Shown piece after piece: positions 1 through 7,536 of a DNA stretch of 15,154 bases. The number at the start of each line of letters is the position of its first letter. The first letter of the stretch is position 1. The notes beneath the pieces were generated by a model, which was given only the letters and a program-made list of their open reading frames with translations, did no database searches and was not told where the DNA came from. This DNA comes from Thermoplasmatota archaeon. GTDB lineage: Archaea > Thermoplasmatota > Penumbrarchaeia > Penumbrarchaeales > Penumbrarchaeaceae. A program made the translations under genes and the position numbers. The DNA is taken from contig JAUVLN010000018.1 of the NCBI GenBank assembly GCA_030600725.1, forward strand, positions 1 through 15,154, given 5' to 3'.

Positions 1-1235
1 GAATATATCCTCTTGGAAGCTGTACAATGAAGTACAATCCTAAGATAAACGATATGATCGCATCACATCCAACTTTAAGGCAGATCCATCCGAGACAACC
101 AGATGATACCATTCAGGGACTATTGAGGATTCTTTATGAGCTGCAGGAGTATCTTTCCGAGATCGGTGGTTTTCACACAACAACACTTCAGCCTGCTGCA
201 GGTGCTCAGGGAGAATTCACAGGTCTTCTCATAGCACGGAAATACCATGAGATGAACGGTCAGTTGAGGGATGAGGTGATCGTTCCGGATTCCGCACATG
301 GGACAAATCCGGCATCCGTGGTAATGGCCGGATTCAAACTGATAACGATCAAATCCGGAGAGGATGGAGAGGTGGATATCGAGGCACTGAAGAATGCTTT
401 GTCCGAGAGGACGGCTGTTTTCATGATCACCAACCCCAGCACCCTGGGCATCTTTGAAAGGAGGATACTTGAGATAAGGGATGAATGCCACAGGTCTGGA
501 GCCTTACTCTACTATGATGGTGCGAATCTAAATGCCCTGATGGGTAAGACAAGGCCAGGCGATATGGGCTTTGATATAATGCATTTCAATCTTCACAAGA
601 CCTTCGCCACTCCCCACGGTGGCGGTGGGCCAGGTTCCGGTCCAGTTGGTGTGACAGAGAAACTCAGGGATTATCTTCCGGTCCCGTTAGTGATCAAAGA
701 TGGTGACAAATATAAGCTGGATAACGATCTTCCCTGTTCGATCGGAAAGGTTAAGGAATATTTCGGAAACGTAGGTGTATTGATCAGGGCATGGGCATAT
801 ATCAAGATAATGGGGGCCCAGGGATTGAAAAGGGCATCCGAGATCGCGGTGCTGAATGCGAATTATATCAGACACAGGATCGAGAAGTACTATCCTGTTC
901 CATTCCCGGGGAAGACCAAGCATGAATTTGTATCCACGGCCGACTCCCTTAAAGAGAAGGGCGGTTCAGCCAGATCAGTGGCGAAACTTCTTGCGGAAAG
1001 AGGTCTGCATCCACCGACGAATTACTTTCCTCTTATCGTCAGCGAGGCACTGATGATCGAACCTACCGAAACAGAGACGCTGGAGGAGCTGGATAAATTC
1101 TCGGATGCGATGATAGATATCGCAAAGACAGCGACAGCCGAGGATTTCGATCTATCTCCAAGAAGGACATCCGTTGCAAGGGTTGATGAGGTTCTTGCTG
1201 CAAAAGAGCTTAGATTGAACTGGCGTCAGGTTTAA
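1..1235 (+). CDS. gcvPB: Glycine dehydrogenase (decarboxylating) subunit 2, GcvPB, 5'-truncated by the window
   Basis: This is the C-terminal half-type subunit of the two-subunit P-protein of the glycine cleavage system. It decarboxylates glycine on PLP and passes the aminomethyl group to lipoyl-GcvH in the cytoplasm. The open frame enters from the left edge: codons before the first ATG (position 27) read IYPLGSCT, which joins the family motif GSCTMKYNP, so that ATG is internal. The family is usually near 480-520 residues, so roughly 80-90 are off the window. The PLP lysine is in HFNLHKTF (codon 597-599), followed by the glycine-rich loop GGGGPGSGPVG. TNPSTLGIFE and DGANLNAL are also typical. 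Archaeal and many bacterial genomes place gcvPA just upstream, but that cannot be seen here. A terminator follows directly, so this is probably the last gene of its operon. Confidence 0.96.
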   Translation, partial: IYPLGSCTMKYNPKINDMIASHPTLRQIHPRQPDDTIQGLLRILYELQEYLSEIGGFHTTTLQPAAGAQGEFTGLLIARKYHEMNGQLRDEVIVPDSAHGTNPASVVMAGFKLITIKSGEDGEVDIEALKNALSERTAVFMITNPSTLGIFERRILEIRDECHRSGALLYYDGANLNALMGKTRPGDMGFDIMHFNLHKTFATPHGGGGPGSGPVGVTEKLRDYLPVPLVIKDGDKYKLDNDLPCSIGKVKEYFGNVGVLIRAWAYIKIMGAQGLKRASEIAVLNANYIRHRIEKYYPVPFPGKTKHEFVSTADSLKEKGGSARSVAKLLAERGLHPPTNYFPLIVSEALMIEPTETETLEELDKFSDAMIDIAKTATAEDFDLSPRRTSVARVDEVLAAKELRLNWRQV

Positions 1236-1242
1236 AACAACA

Positions 1243-1300
1243 GAGGACTCCGATCCTCATCAGGGGGAAGGCCCACGGCTTCCCCTGTGATTCTTTTTTT
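1243..1300 (+). terminator. gcvPB terminator: two hairpins and a T-tract
   Basis: A small hairpin (gagga 1243-1247 with tcctc 1254-1258) is followed by a stronger GC hairpin at 1261-1287 (cagggg...cccctg, with two bulged G residues). The tract ttcttttttt follows at 1291-1300. Both fit archaeal T-rich termination. The last T residues run into a TATA-like sequence that probably serves the next gene. Confidence 0.75.
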
Positions 1301-1305
1301 ATAAT
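1297..1305 (+). promoter_or_regulatory. TATA-like element for the AroD-AroE-like gene
   Basis: The sequence ttttataat is centred about 32 bp before the ATG at 1333. In archaea, transcription starts about 25 bp downstream of TATA, which would give a leader of about 6-8 nt. The weak aaggt at 1322-1326 is the only ribosome-binding candidate. The element overlaps the T-tract of the gcvPB terminator. Confidence 0.45.
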
Positions 1306-1332
1306 CCGGTAGATATTAATCAAGGTCCGGAT

Positions 1333-3150
1333 ATGGGTATTAAGTTGGTTCAACAGGAGAAGTCGAGCAACAACATATTAATCGTTCCTGGTCAATCAGG
1401 TATAGAAGAAACCAGATCATCGAATACTGAAACAGTAACAAACCAGATCATTCGATCAAAAGAGAGGATGGAGGGTTGGGGAGCCAAAACCTCCAATACC
1501 GATATAAAGTTGAAAACCTTGTTTGGAGCTCTCTACATGGAAAGCGAATCACCCCCCTCGCCCATGATTACGATCAGGGAAAGATCCGTGGAGAGGATAA
1601 GGAAGAAGTTCTACATCCACAGGAGTGATAAAAGTATTTTATTCGATATCGACATCTCATCTCTGGCGAGATTGGACACCCCTGAAGGATTTACCAGGAT
1701 TGGAGTGATGTTGATCCAACTCAGCACTTTCCTGAAAAGCAGGGCGATTATCAATGTAGAGTGTGCAAATAAAGTTGATCGCCAAAGGGATCCGATCCTT
1801 TATCGGAACGCCATTCGAATATTGAAGGAAGCCGTTAAGATCGGTTTTCCGTATATCAAGGTACCTGGAGGGGTACATATTGAGGACCTTCAGGGGATCT
1901 GGTCTATTGCAGAGAAAAAAGGTATCCAAATAATACTGACCAATTTGGTGGGGGATGACGAGAACTGGACCCCTCCAGAACAGGAAAAGATGTCCTACTG
2001 TTCATACTATGAACTTGTAGTGACTGTCGACAACAGCGATGACCTGGACCGGCTTTTGAAACTGACCGACATCGTCAACCTCTTCATGAAGGATAATGGG
2101 CTGATAATTCGGGTGAGAGGACTATTTTCACCGATACTGAATCTCCTAACACCCGCCCTGGGCTCCTCCATGTTCCAGTACGATATGGAACTGATAAATC
2201 CGGAGAAGGGATTTGATGAGCTCGCCCGTAAGGAACTACTGATGAAGGAGATGGGTCTATCCAAGGAATTCCAGAAAAGCAAATGGTCTCTTCGGAAATA
2301 TAGGGTATCACAGGATACAAAGATCAATTTCATATTCGGCAAGATAGGTGGAACATCGAGAACCGTGGTGATGTTCAATGGAGAGGCGAGAAGGAGGATG
2401 GAGGAGTCCGTATTCATTCCTTACGAGAGCGATTACAATGACTTCTCCAGGTGTGTAGATATGCTCAGGAATGCGAATTCAAATGGGGCGATAATAGATA
2501 TACCATACAAATCCCTTGCAATCACATTCGTGGATGAACTTTCAGAGATATCGGAGATAGTCGGCAGCATAAACCTGATCAGGAAGGATGAGAGCGATAG
2601 GCTCATCGGTTATAACACAGAGGGTCAGGCGGTGGTGGAGGTGCTTGAAAAGACAAATATTGATCAGTCTTCCAGCGTTCTCATATTGGGAAGCGGAACA
2701 ACAGGCAGATCTGCTGCCGCCTCACTGCATGCGGCGGGTTACAGGGTTCTTCTAATGAACACGGGAAATGCCAAATTGGATGGGTTCGCCCGGAAGCTTG
2801 GACCCGGGGCGGGTACGATAAGTCTGGATAACGTGAAGCGCCTGAAGGGTAAGATAGATATCATGGTCAATGCAACACCAAATGGAATGATAAAAGATCC
2901 CAGGAACCCTGGTATGAAATTGATGGTTTCCGAGATAGCAAGGGATCTTGAACCCAGGGTGGGAGTAGAGCTTTCATACAGGGAAAACTGGACGCCCTTC
3001 CTATCCTCGGTCGAGTCCCGGGGCGGGCTTATCATCAGTGGGGTGGATTTTCTTCTGAAAAAGAAAGAACTGACATATCAGATACTGATGGGTGATCGCC
3101 CAAATGTAGGTTTTATGAGGGAAGTAACAAGGGAGGCCGGTCTATTGTAA
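1333..3150 (+). CDS. AroD-AroE-like fusion (3-dehydroquinate dehydratase / shikimate dehydrogenase homologue), degenerate active sites
   Basis: This 605-residue protein reads as a type I dehydroquinase-like domain (about 100-320) joined to a shikimate dehydrogenase-like domain (about 330-600), after about 90 N-terminal residues I do not recognise. The AroE half keeps IPYK (Lys393, matching catalytic Lys65 of E. coli AroE), GSIN (Asn414), GYNT, a Rossmann loop LILGSGTTGRS (451-460) and NATPNGM (513-519). Oddities: catalytic Asp102 is Glu430 (NTE instead of NTD), and the substrate motif SLSP-HN is replaced by TSRTVVMFN. The C-terminal Gln motif is VDFLLKKK. In the AroD half the Schiff-base Lys position reads DIVNLFM (Asn249), and no His occurs where SYHDF is expected (ILTNLVGDDENWTPP). 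It is either a strongly diverged bifunctional shikimate-pathway enzyme or a pseudoenzyme with a new role. The fold assignment is fairly sure; activity is uncertain. Confidence 0.72.
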   Translation: MGIKLVQQEKSSNNILIVPGQSGIEETRSSNTETVTNQIIRSKERMEGWGAKTSNTDIKLKTLFGALYMESESPPSPMITIRERSVERIRKKFYIHRSDKSILFDIDISSLARLDTPEGFTRIGVMLIQLSTFLKSRAIINVECANKVDRQRDPILYRNAIRILKEAVKIGFPYIKVPGGVHIEDLQGIWSIAEKKGIQIILTNLVGDDENWTPPEQEKMSYCSYYELVVTVDNSDDLDRLLKLTDIVNLFMKDNGLIIRVRGLFSPILNLLTPALGSSMFQYDMELINPEKGFDELARKELLMKEMGLSKEFQKSKWSLRKYRVSQDTKINFIFGKIGGTSRTVVMFNGEARRRMEESVFIPYESDYNDFSRCVDMLRNANSNGAIIDIPYKSLAITFVDELSEISEIVGSINLIRKDESDRLIGYNTEGQAVVEVLEKTNIDQSSSVLILGSGTTGRSAAASLHAAGYRVLLMNTGNAKLDGFARKLGPGAGTISLDNVKRLKGKIDIMVNATPNGMIKDPRNPGMKLMVSEIARDLEPRVGVELSYRENWTPFLSSVESRGGLIISGVDFLLKKKELTYQILMGDRPNVGFMREVTREAGLL

Positions 3151-3153
3151 GGG

Positions 3154-3172
3154 AGCTTTCAAAGCTTTCTTT
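3154..3172 (+). terminator. Possible weak terminator between convergent genes
   Basis: Just after the stop of the AroD-AroE-like gene, agctt/aagct form a short hairpin (3154-3166) followed by the T-rich ttctttt. It overlaps the last codons of the gene on the opposite strand, because the two stops are only 8 bp apart. Confidence 0.35.
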
Positions 3173-4019
3173 TGCATGCAGGACATCTCTTGTCGGAAGA
3201 TGAGATCACCCCCTCACAATATGGGCAGTTGACCTTTTCCTTCATATCAATGACCCCATCTAATTTTACGATATCCTGGTCATTTTTCTCATTGCTCTCT
3301 TGACCAATTCTCTTCAATTTTGAACCACAGTGTGGACATGTTATCGATCGGTGAGTCACGTTCTTCCCGCACTTTCCGCATATGTATTCCACCTCATCAA
3401 GGATAGACCCGCATTTTGAACACTTCGGATCATCTTTTCCGATGTAGGCGCCACAGGAGGAACACTTAATTCCCGTGGGAAGATGGTCCATACCATATCT
3501 CTTGATAGATCGGCCCTTGAAATATGCCCATGTCAGGAATATCATGAATATGGTGACGAAGATCACGGAAACCACACACCACCATCTGGGAAGTCCGAGG
3601 ATCGTATCATCCCGTGTATAGGATGTGCTTTCAAAGATCTCGATCTCCCCACGGTATATGTTAACAAGAGTCCCGTTGATCTCCATCGTTACATTATATG
3701 TGAAGATCCCACTTATTTTCAGGGTAATTGAAGAGTGATAGAGTGTGCCATTGTTACCCTCGCCACTGACTTTGGAGAATTTATTCAAGGAATGATCTTT
3801 CCCGTTTACATTCAGGGATAAGATCTCACTATCCGACATGTCCGCTTCCGATATGTATATGAAGAATTCAAATTCCTCTCCTGTTTGAGGATCCAGGGGA
3901 ACCCAATGAGGCCCGTAAGCGGTCGGTTCCTCTGCTGATACTTGCATGGTATCGACCAGAAAGATCGAAAGGATCATGGCAGGAATGATGAGAAGAAGGG
4001 ATCTTCCGGATAAGGACAT
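3159..4019 (-). CDS. Membrane-anchored protein with extracytoplasmic domain and three C-terminal zinc ribbons
   Basis: I do not recognise a named family. From the ATG at 4019 (286 residues) the protein opens with a signal-type segment, SLLLIIPAMILSIFLV. About 115 extracytoplasmic residues follow, rich in beta-forming stretches and with two NGT sequons. A second membrane span is WWCVVSVIFVTIFMIFLTW, followed by a basic stretch (KGRSIKR) that puts the C-terminus inside the cell. The tail carries three CxxC...CxxC zinc ribbons (CSSC/CSKC, CGKC/CPHC, CPYC/CPAC). An in-frame ATG at 4052 would add 11 residues. I prefer 4019 because the TATA-like ggattataat lies about 26 bp upstream of it and no Shine-Dalgarno precedes either start. 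A sensory, scaffolding or envelope role is possible but nothing here shows it. It is convergent with the AroD-AroE-like gene and divergent from fen1. Confidence 0.78.
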   Translation of the reverse strand: MSLSGRSLLLIIPAMILSIFLVDTMQVSAEEPTAYGPHWVPLDPQTGEEFEFFIYISEADMSDSEILSLNVNGKDHSLNKFSKVSGEGNNGTLYHSSITLKISGIFTYNVTMEINGTLVNIYRGEIEIFESTSYTRDDTILGLPRWWCVVSVIFVTIFMIFLTWAYFKGRSIKRYGMDHLPTGIKCSSCGAYIGKDDPKCSKCGSILDEVEYICGKCGKNVTHRSITCPHCGSKLKRIGQESNEKNDQDIVKLDGVIDMKEKVNCPYCEGVISSSDKRCPACKRKL

Positions 4020-4040
4020 GAAACAGAATAACCGTATCGT

Positions 4041-4073
4041 ATTATAATCCATATGCAGGAAAGATTATAATCC
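4041..4073. promoter_or_regulatory. Divergent promoter with two identical TATA-like blocks
   Basis: The 10-mer attataatcc occurs twice on the plus strand (4041-4050 and 4064-4073). The second overlaps gattataatc (4063-4072), a perfect palindrome that could bind TBP in either direction. The plus-strand block is about 26 bp before the fen1 ATG (4094). The minus-strand reading of the first block is about 26 bp before the ATG at 4019. Both genes therefore look leaderless, in line with the absence of Shine-Dalgarno motifs. Confidence 0.55.
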
Positions 4074-4093
4074 TTTGATCGGGTTGAACCGAT

Positions 4094-5113
4094 ATGGGGA
4101 TAAAGCTAGGCGATCTGGTTGTAAAGAGAAGCCTGACGGATGATGAGCTAAAAGGGAAGATAATAACAATAGACGGATACAATCACCTCTATCAGTTCCT
4201 ATCATCGATCAGAACCCCTGAAGGACATCTTCTTACCAATTCCAAGGGTAGGGTGATATCGCACATAAAGGGTATATTCTCAAGAAGTGCAAACCTTCTC
4301 TCAAAGGGCATAAAGATCGTTTATGTTTTCGACGGTGTCCCCCATCCTCTGAAGAAAAATACACTGGATCAGAGAAGGGAGAGGAAGGAGAAGGCTTTGA
4401 GAGAGTGGGAAGAGGCCTTGCAAAGAGGCGACATGGAAACAGCGAGGACAAAAGCTCAGCAGACCACACATCTCACACCGGAGATGGTGGATGATGCAAG
4501 GAGGCTTCTGGAATGCCTGGGGATACCCGTTATTCAAGCACCAGGAGAGGGTGAAGCTCAAGCAGCCCATATGGTCAAAAGAGGTGACGCATTCGCATCA
4601 TCATCTCAGGATTACGATTCCATACTTTTCGGAGCAGATAGGGTGATCCGGAATCTGGGAACAACAGGAAGAAGGAAGCTCCCTGGTATCCGTAAATGGG
4701 TCAATGTGGATGTGGAGATGATAGATCTGGCCCAAACGCTTGATAAACTTGAGATCACAAGGGAACAATTGGTCGATATGTCCATCCTAATGGGAACAGA
4801 TTTCAATAAGGGCTACAAGGGGATAGGGCCAAAGACAGGCCTTAAATTGATAAAGGAACACGGGGACCTGGAGACCCTGTCAAAGATCAAGCGGATCCCC
4901 CTATTCGAGTGGGATGAGGTGAGAAGGATCTTTCTTGAACCTGATATCACAACTGATTACGCAATAGATTTCGGATCCATAGATGAGAACGGGGTTGAGG
5001 ATCTACTTGTGGGCAGGTTCGGATTCAATTCGGATGGGGTCAGAAAGAACCTGGATCTGATATCGAAGGATGTGGGCTCAAGATCACAATTCTCCCTGGA
5101 TGCATTCATTTGA
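4094..5113 (+). CDS. fen: Flap endonuclease 1 (FEN-1)
   Basis: FEN-1 is a structure-specific 5' nuclease that removes 5' flaps during Okazaki fragment maturation and base excision repair. The length, 339 residues, is normal for archaea. The N-terminal nuclease region includes Asp27 (IDGYNHLYQF) and Asp80 (VFDG). The internal region gives Glu152/Glu154 (APGEGEAQAA), Asp173/Asp175 (SQDYDSILFG) and Asp236 (LMGTDFNKG), so every expected two-metal ligand is present. A helix-hairpin-helix follows (GYKGIGPKTGLKLI). The last residues, QFSLDAFI, are a PCNA-interacting PIP box. The ATG at 4094 gives the conserved MGIKLGDL start, needed because the free N-terminus lies near the active site. There is no Shine-Dalgarno; a TATA-like block about 26 bp upstream implies a leaderless mRNA. 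The stop is 8 bp from that of the convergent transporter gene. Confidence 0.97.
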   Translation: MGIKLGDLVVKRSLTDDELKGKIITIDGYNHLYQFLSSIRTPEGHLLTNSKGRVISHIKGIFSRSANLLSKGIKIVYVFDGVPHPLKKNTLDQRRERKEKALREWEEALQRGDMETARTKAQQTTHLTPEMVDDARRLLECLGIPVIQAPGEGEAQAAHMVKRGDAFASSSQDYDSILFGADRVIRNLGTTGRRKLPGIRKWVNVDVEMIDLAQTLDKLEITREQLVDMSILMGTDFNKGYKGIGPKTGLKLIKEHGDLETLSKIKRIPLFEWDEVRRIFLEPDITTDYAIDFGSIDENGVEDLLVGRFGFNSDGVRKNLDLISKDVGSRSQFSLDAFI

Positions 5114-5121
5114 ATGGATCT

Positions 5122-6996
5122 CTACTCTATCGGCTTGAGGTACACAACCTCGACCGTCATGGAGAAAGCATTACCGGTATCCTCATACATCGTGAGTGCG
5201 GGCGTTGGAGCTTTTAGATCACCGCAATCACCGCAGATAACAGATATTTCCCATACTCCCGTTCCATTTAGTGATTCCAAATCCACATGGCCAATATTAA
5301 CCTGAAGTGTCACCTCTCCAGAAGATCCATGCGTGTTTCTAGTAAGTTCAGATTCGGCAGATATAAGCACTTGACCTGTTTCATCGTTCAAGGGTAGAAG
5401 AACTGATATACCAAGCTCGTCTCCTTCGTTTTCGAAGGTTCTCACGATCCTCCTGATGTCGTCCTCATCGGTCCAGGTCAATCGAAATGAGATCGAGTTG
5501 ATAAGAGATCCGTCCTCGGGCTTATTCAACGTGTATTCCTCAAGGAATGCTTCATTCTCGGATACTTGACCGTTGAAAGTATGGGTAACACCGTCAACCT
5601 CCTTGTACGATCTTATATCGAAATCAGGTGTCGTATCGGTATCTTCCATGAGTCCAATATAATCGACGTTGTTCAATGAGAACCCCACAAGTATGATGAT
5701 AGGGACCACAGCCCACGTCCCAAATACGGTCCATTTCGAGTAGAAGAATCCATACCTTGGAACCTCCAAACCCTTCTTTTTCATGATGTATTTATTGTAT
5801 ATCAGGAAGTTTCCGATTGTTAGAATGCCCATGGATAGGAAGATAGCCCAGAATAGAGAGGGTTTCTCCAAACCGACGGCTACCCAATCCCAGATCACTC
5901 CTCCAATCACTGCACCTGATATACTCCCCATAGCAGTAGGAAGGAATGCGTAACCCATGTACATCGCTACCTTTTCCTCAGGAGCGATCTTCGAGACGTA
6001 TGATATAAAATTGGGGTGAGTGAGGAATTCACCTATTGAGAATATGAAAATGCCCAGGATCATAGCATACCAGAGAGGCACCATTCCCAGAACAAATAGG
6101 CCTGTACACACGATGATTATTCCGATGATCATTATCTTCAGAGATTTGAATCTGTCCGAGAATCTGGCAAGAAGAGGACCGAAAAGTACGATCGCAAAGG
6201 GGTTGATAGCACCCATCAGAGGTGCTTCAAACCAACTGATAGGTTTTCCTACGAATCCGATATAATAGGCTGGGATAAACGTATGAATGGATGAAAATAC
6301 AAAGAAGAACCCAGCATAGATCAATAGAAGTAATGCGAATTTGCTATCTGAAAGCACGGTGGCCATATTCTTGAATGCGGTGAATATCCTCTCATCGGGA
6401 TCGGTCTCTATAGGATTTTGATAAAGGAATATGGTTATCAGCAGGTTGATAGTGATCAGGACTGCACCGAAGAGAAATACAAGGTGTGCGAAGTGCTGGG
6501 GGAACAGGAAAGCTGTGGCTAAAAGAGCGAATAGGGAGCCGTAGTTTATGGAGAGATAATAAATAGAGTAGGCCGAATTTCTGTGCTCCTTCTTGGTTAC
6601 ATGTGCGATCGTGGCGGATACCATTGGTTTGAAGGCACCAGCACCGATGCCCCATGCGATAACTGCAGGTAGGAAAGAAAACGGCGTCGTCAGAAACGTC
6701 ATGGAGATATATGTGGGAATGATCAGAATGAAAGCGAAAAGGAGGACCTTTTTGTATCCGAATTTTCTGGCAAGGGAGGCAGATACAAGCGGAACCAGAT
6801 ACAACATGCCAACAAGGATACCATAGATTATCCCGTATTCGGTCCCGCTGAATTTGAGATTGTAAAGAAGATGAACGGGAAAATATCCCATTATCCCATA
6901 ATACGCTCCTCTTTCGATCAGTTCAAGAGTGATCACAACCCAGTAGATGGGTTTGTACCTTCGGTACGTGTCGGTGAATTTCTTATTGATACCCAT
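5122..6996 (-). CDS. POT/PTR2-like MFS transporter with C-terminal extracytoplasmic-type domain (paralogue 1)
   Basis: This 624-residue membrane protein has roughly 12-13 hydrophobic spans between residues 16 and 440, then a soluble tail of about 175 residues. The first helix carries ELIERGAYYG, the ExxERxxYYG motif of proton-dependent oligopeptide transporters (E25, E28, R29), and YYLSINYGSL (147-155) resembles the second POT signature. Proton-coupled uptake of peptides or similar solutes is therefore likely, though the substrate is unknown. The tail (about 450-624) looks beta-rich and carries LTWTDEDDIRR (506-516), ICGDCGDL (587-594) and EDTGNAFSMTVEVVYL near the end. I do not recognise this domain; it recurs in the transporter at 11436-13196. 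The ATG at 6996 is chosen because GGAGGAG lies 7-8 nt upstream; a TTG at 7017 is the only upstream alternative. Confidence 0.85.
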   Translation of the reverse strand: MGINKKFTDTYRRYKPIYWVVITLELIERGAYYGIMGYFPVHLLYNLKFSGTEYGIIYGILVGMLYLVPLVSASLARKFGYKKVLLFAFILIIPTYISMTFLTTPFSFLPAVIAWGIGAGAFKPMVSATIAHVTKKEHRNSAYSIYYLSINYGSLFALLATAFLFPQHFAHLVFLFGAVLITINLLITIFLYQNPIETDPDERIFTAFKNMATVLSDSKFALLLLIYAGFFFVFSSIHTFIPAYYIGFVGKPISWFEAPLMGAINPFAIVLFGPLLARFSDRFKSLKIMIIGIIIVCTGLFVLGMVPLWYAMILGIFIFSIGEFLTHPNFISYVSKIAPEEKVAMYMGYAFLPTAMGSISGAVIGGVIWDWVAVGLEKPSLFWAIFLSMGILTIGNFLIYNKYIMKKKGLEVPRYGFFYSKWTVFGTWAVVPIIILVGFSLNNVDYIGLMEDTDTTPDFDIRSYKEVDGVTHTFNGQVSENEAFLEEYTLNKPEDGSLINSISFRLTWTDEDDIRRIVRTFENEGDELGISVLLPLNDETGQVLISAESELTRNTHGSSGEVTLQVNIGHVDLESLNGTGVWEISVICGDCGDLKAPTPALTMYEDTGNAFSMTVEVVYLKPIE

Positions 6997-7003
6997 CCGG
7001 TGA

Positions 7004-7010
7004 CTCCTCC
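7004..7010 (-). promoter_or_regulatory. Ribosome binding site deciding the transporter start
   Basis: On the minus strand GGAGGAG lies 7 nt before the ATG at 6996. This fixes that start over the TTG at 7017. TATA-like candidates on the same strand lie at 7035-7042 (ttataata) and 7046-7052 (tttaaag). Confidence 0.7.
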
Positions 7011-7083
7011 AGAGCAAAATTCCTAAAGTAATGATATTATAAGTACTTTAAAGGAGAAGGTTTGAAAAGAATAAATGAGAAGT

Positions 7084-7371
7084 TCAGTAGCTGATATGAA
7101 AATCGTAAAATTCACCTGTTAAGGATTCCCAATGGACTTCAGTGCTTGTTACCCTTGCGATCGGTTGGCTACCGCTGCACCATTGTATCAGCTCATTGAT
7201 CATTTCAAGATCTCCTTCCATGACAGCTTCAACCGTGCCGTTTTGTAGATTTCTCACAAATCCGGTAACTCCAAGAGCATCCGCCTTTGACTTGCAGTTG
7301 GCCCTGAAGAATACACCCTGGACCCTTCCGTGAAAGATAACATGCGCTCTTTTCATCGAACGGTTATGCAT
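7084..7371 (-). CDS. acyP: Acylphosphatase
   Basis: This small cytoplasmic enzyme hydrolyses the carboxyl-phosphate bond of acylphosphates. The conserved core starts at KRAHVIFHGRVQGVFFR and includes both catalytic residues: the Arg ending GRVQGVFFR (binds phosphate) and the Asn in GFVRNLQNGTVEA (positions the water). The core is 90 residues from the ATG at 7356, normal for the family. I give the start as the ATG at 7371 (95 residues, MHNRSMKRAHV) because a TATA-like ttttatt at 7397-7405 lies about 26-30 bp upstream and would give a nearly leaderless mRNA. The ATG at 7356 is about as likely. The frame stays open upstream to 7485, but that part is not conserved and lies in the promoter region. 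The gene is divergent from nifJ. Confidence 0.93.
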   Translation of the reverse strand: MHNRSMKRAHVIFHGRVQGVFFRANCKSKADALGVTGFVRNLQNGTVEAVMEGDLEMINELIQWCSGSQPIARVTSTEVHWESLTGEFYDFHISY

Positions 7372-7396
7372 CAGGCGAATATTTTGATCTTGTGCA

Positions 7397-7405
7397 GAAT
7401 AAAAC
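7397..7405 (-). promoter_or_regulatory. TATA-like element for the acylphosphatase gene
   Basis: On the minus strand the sequence reads gttttattc, about 26-34 bp ahead of the candidate start at 7371. No Shine-Dalgarno precedes either candidate start. Confidence 0.4.
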
Positions 7406-7429
7406 CCTTTTTCGTGTGTATTAGTTAAT

Positions 7430-7465
7430 CTGTTTAGAAACAGAATGGAAAGGTTTATACACCTT
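7430..7465 (+). promoter_or_regulatory. nifJ promoter with TATA box and two inverted repeats
   Basis: The TATA-like tttatac (7454-7460), preceded by a purine-rich BRE-like gaaagg, predicts a start near 7482 and a leader of about 55 nt. The TATA box sits inside an inverted repeat, aaggt (7450-7454) and acctt (7461-7465). Just upstream is ctgttt-ag-aaacag (7430-7443), with perfect 6-bp arms. Either could be an operator. The proteins that might bind are unknown. Confidence 0.5.
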
Positions 7466-7524
7466 CTAATATTACGGCGTGGCAAAGGGATATCCTATCC
7501 CGATCTCTGAAATCAGCTGTAGAC

Positions 7525-7530
7525 GGAGGA
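7525..7530 (+). promoter_or_regulatory. nifJ ribosome binding site
   Basis: GGAGGA is followed by six A residues and the ATG at 7537, a strong site with normal spacing. It contrasts with the apparently leaderless genes elsewhere in the window. A short hairpin (gggat 7487-7491 with atccc 7497-7501) lies earlier in the leader. Confidence 0.8.
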
Positions 7531-7536
7531 AAAAAA

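Noticed and set aside
5114..5305. Short plus-strand frame directly after fen1
   Set aside because: It is antisense to the conserved C-terminal domain of the transporter and has no homology signal or ribosome site of its own.
7372..7485. N-terminal extension of acylphosphatase to the ATG at 7485
   Set aside because: The extension crosses the promoter region, is not conserved in the family and would run into the nifJ promoter; the start at 7371 or 7356 fits the family length.
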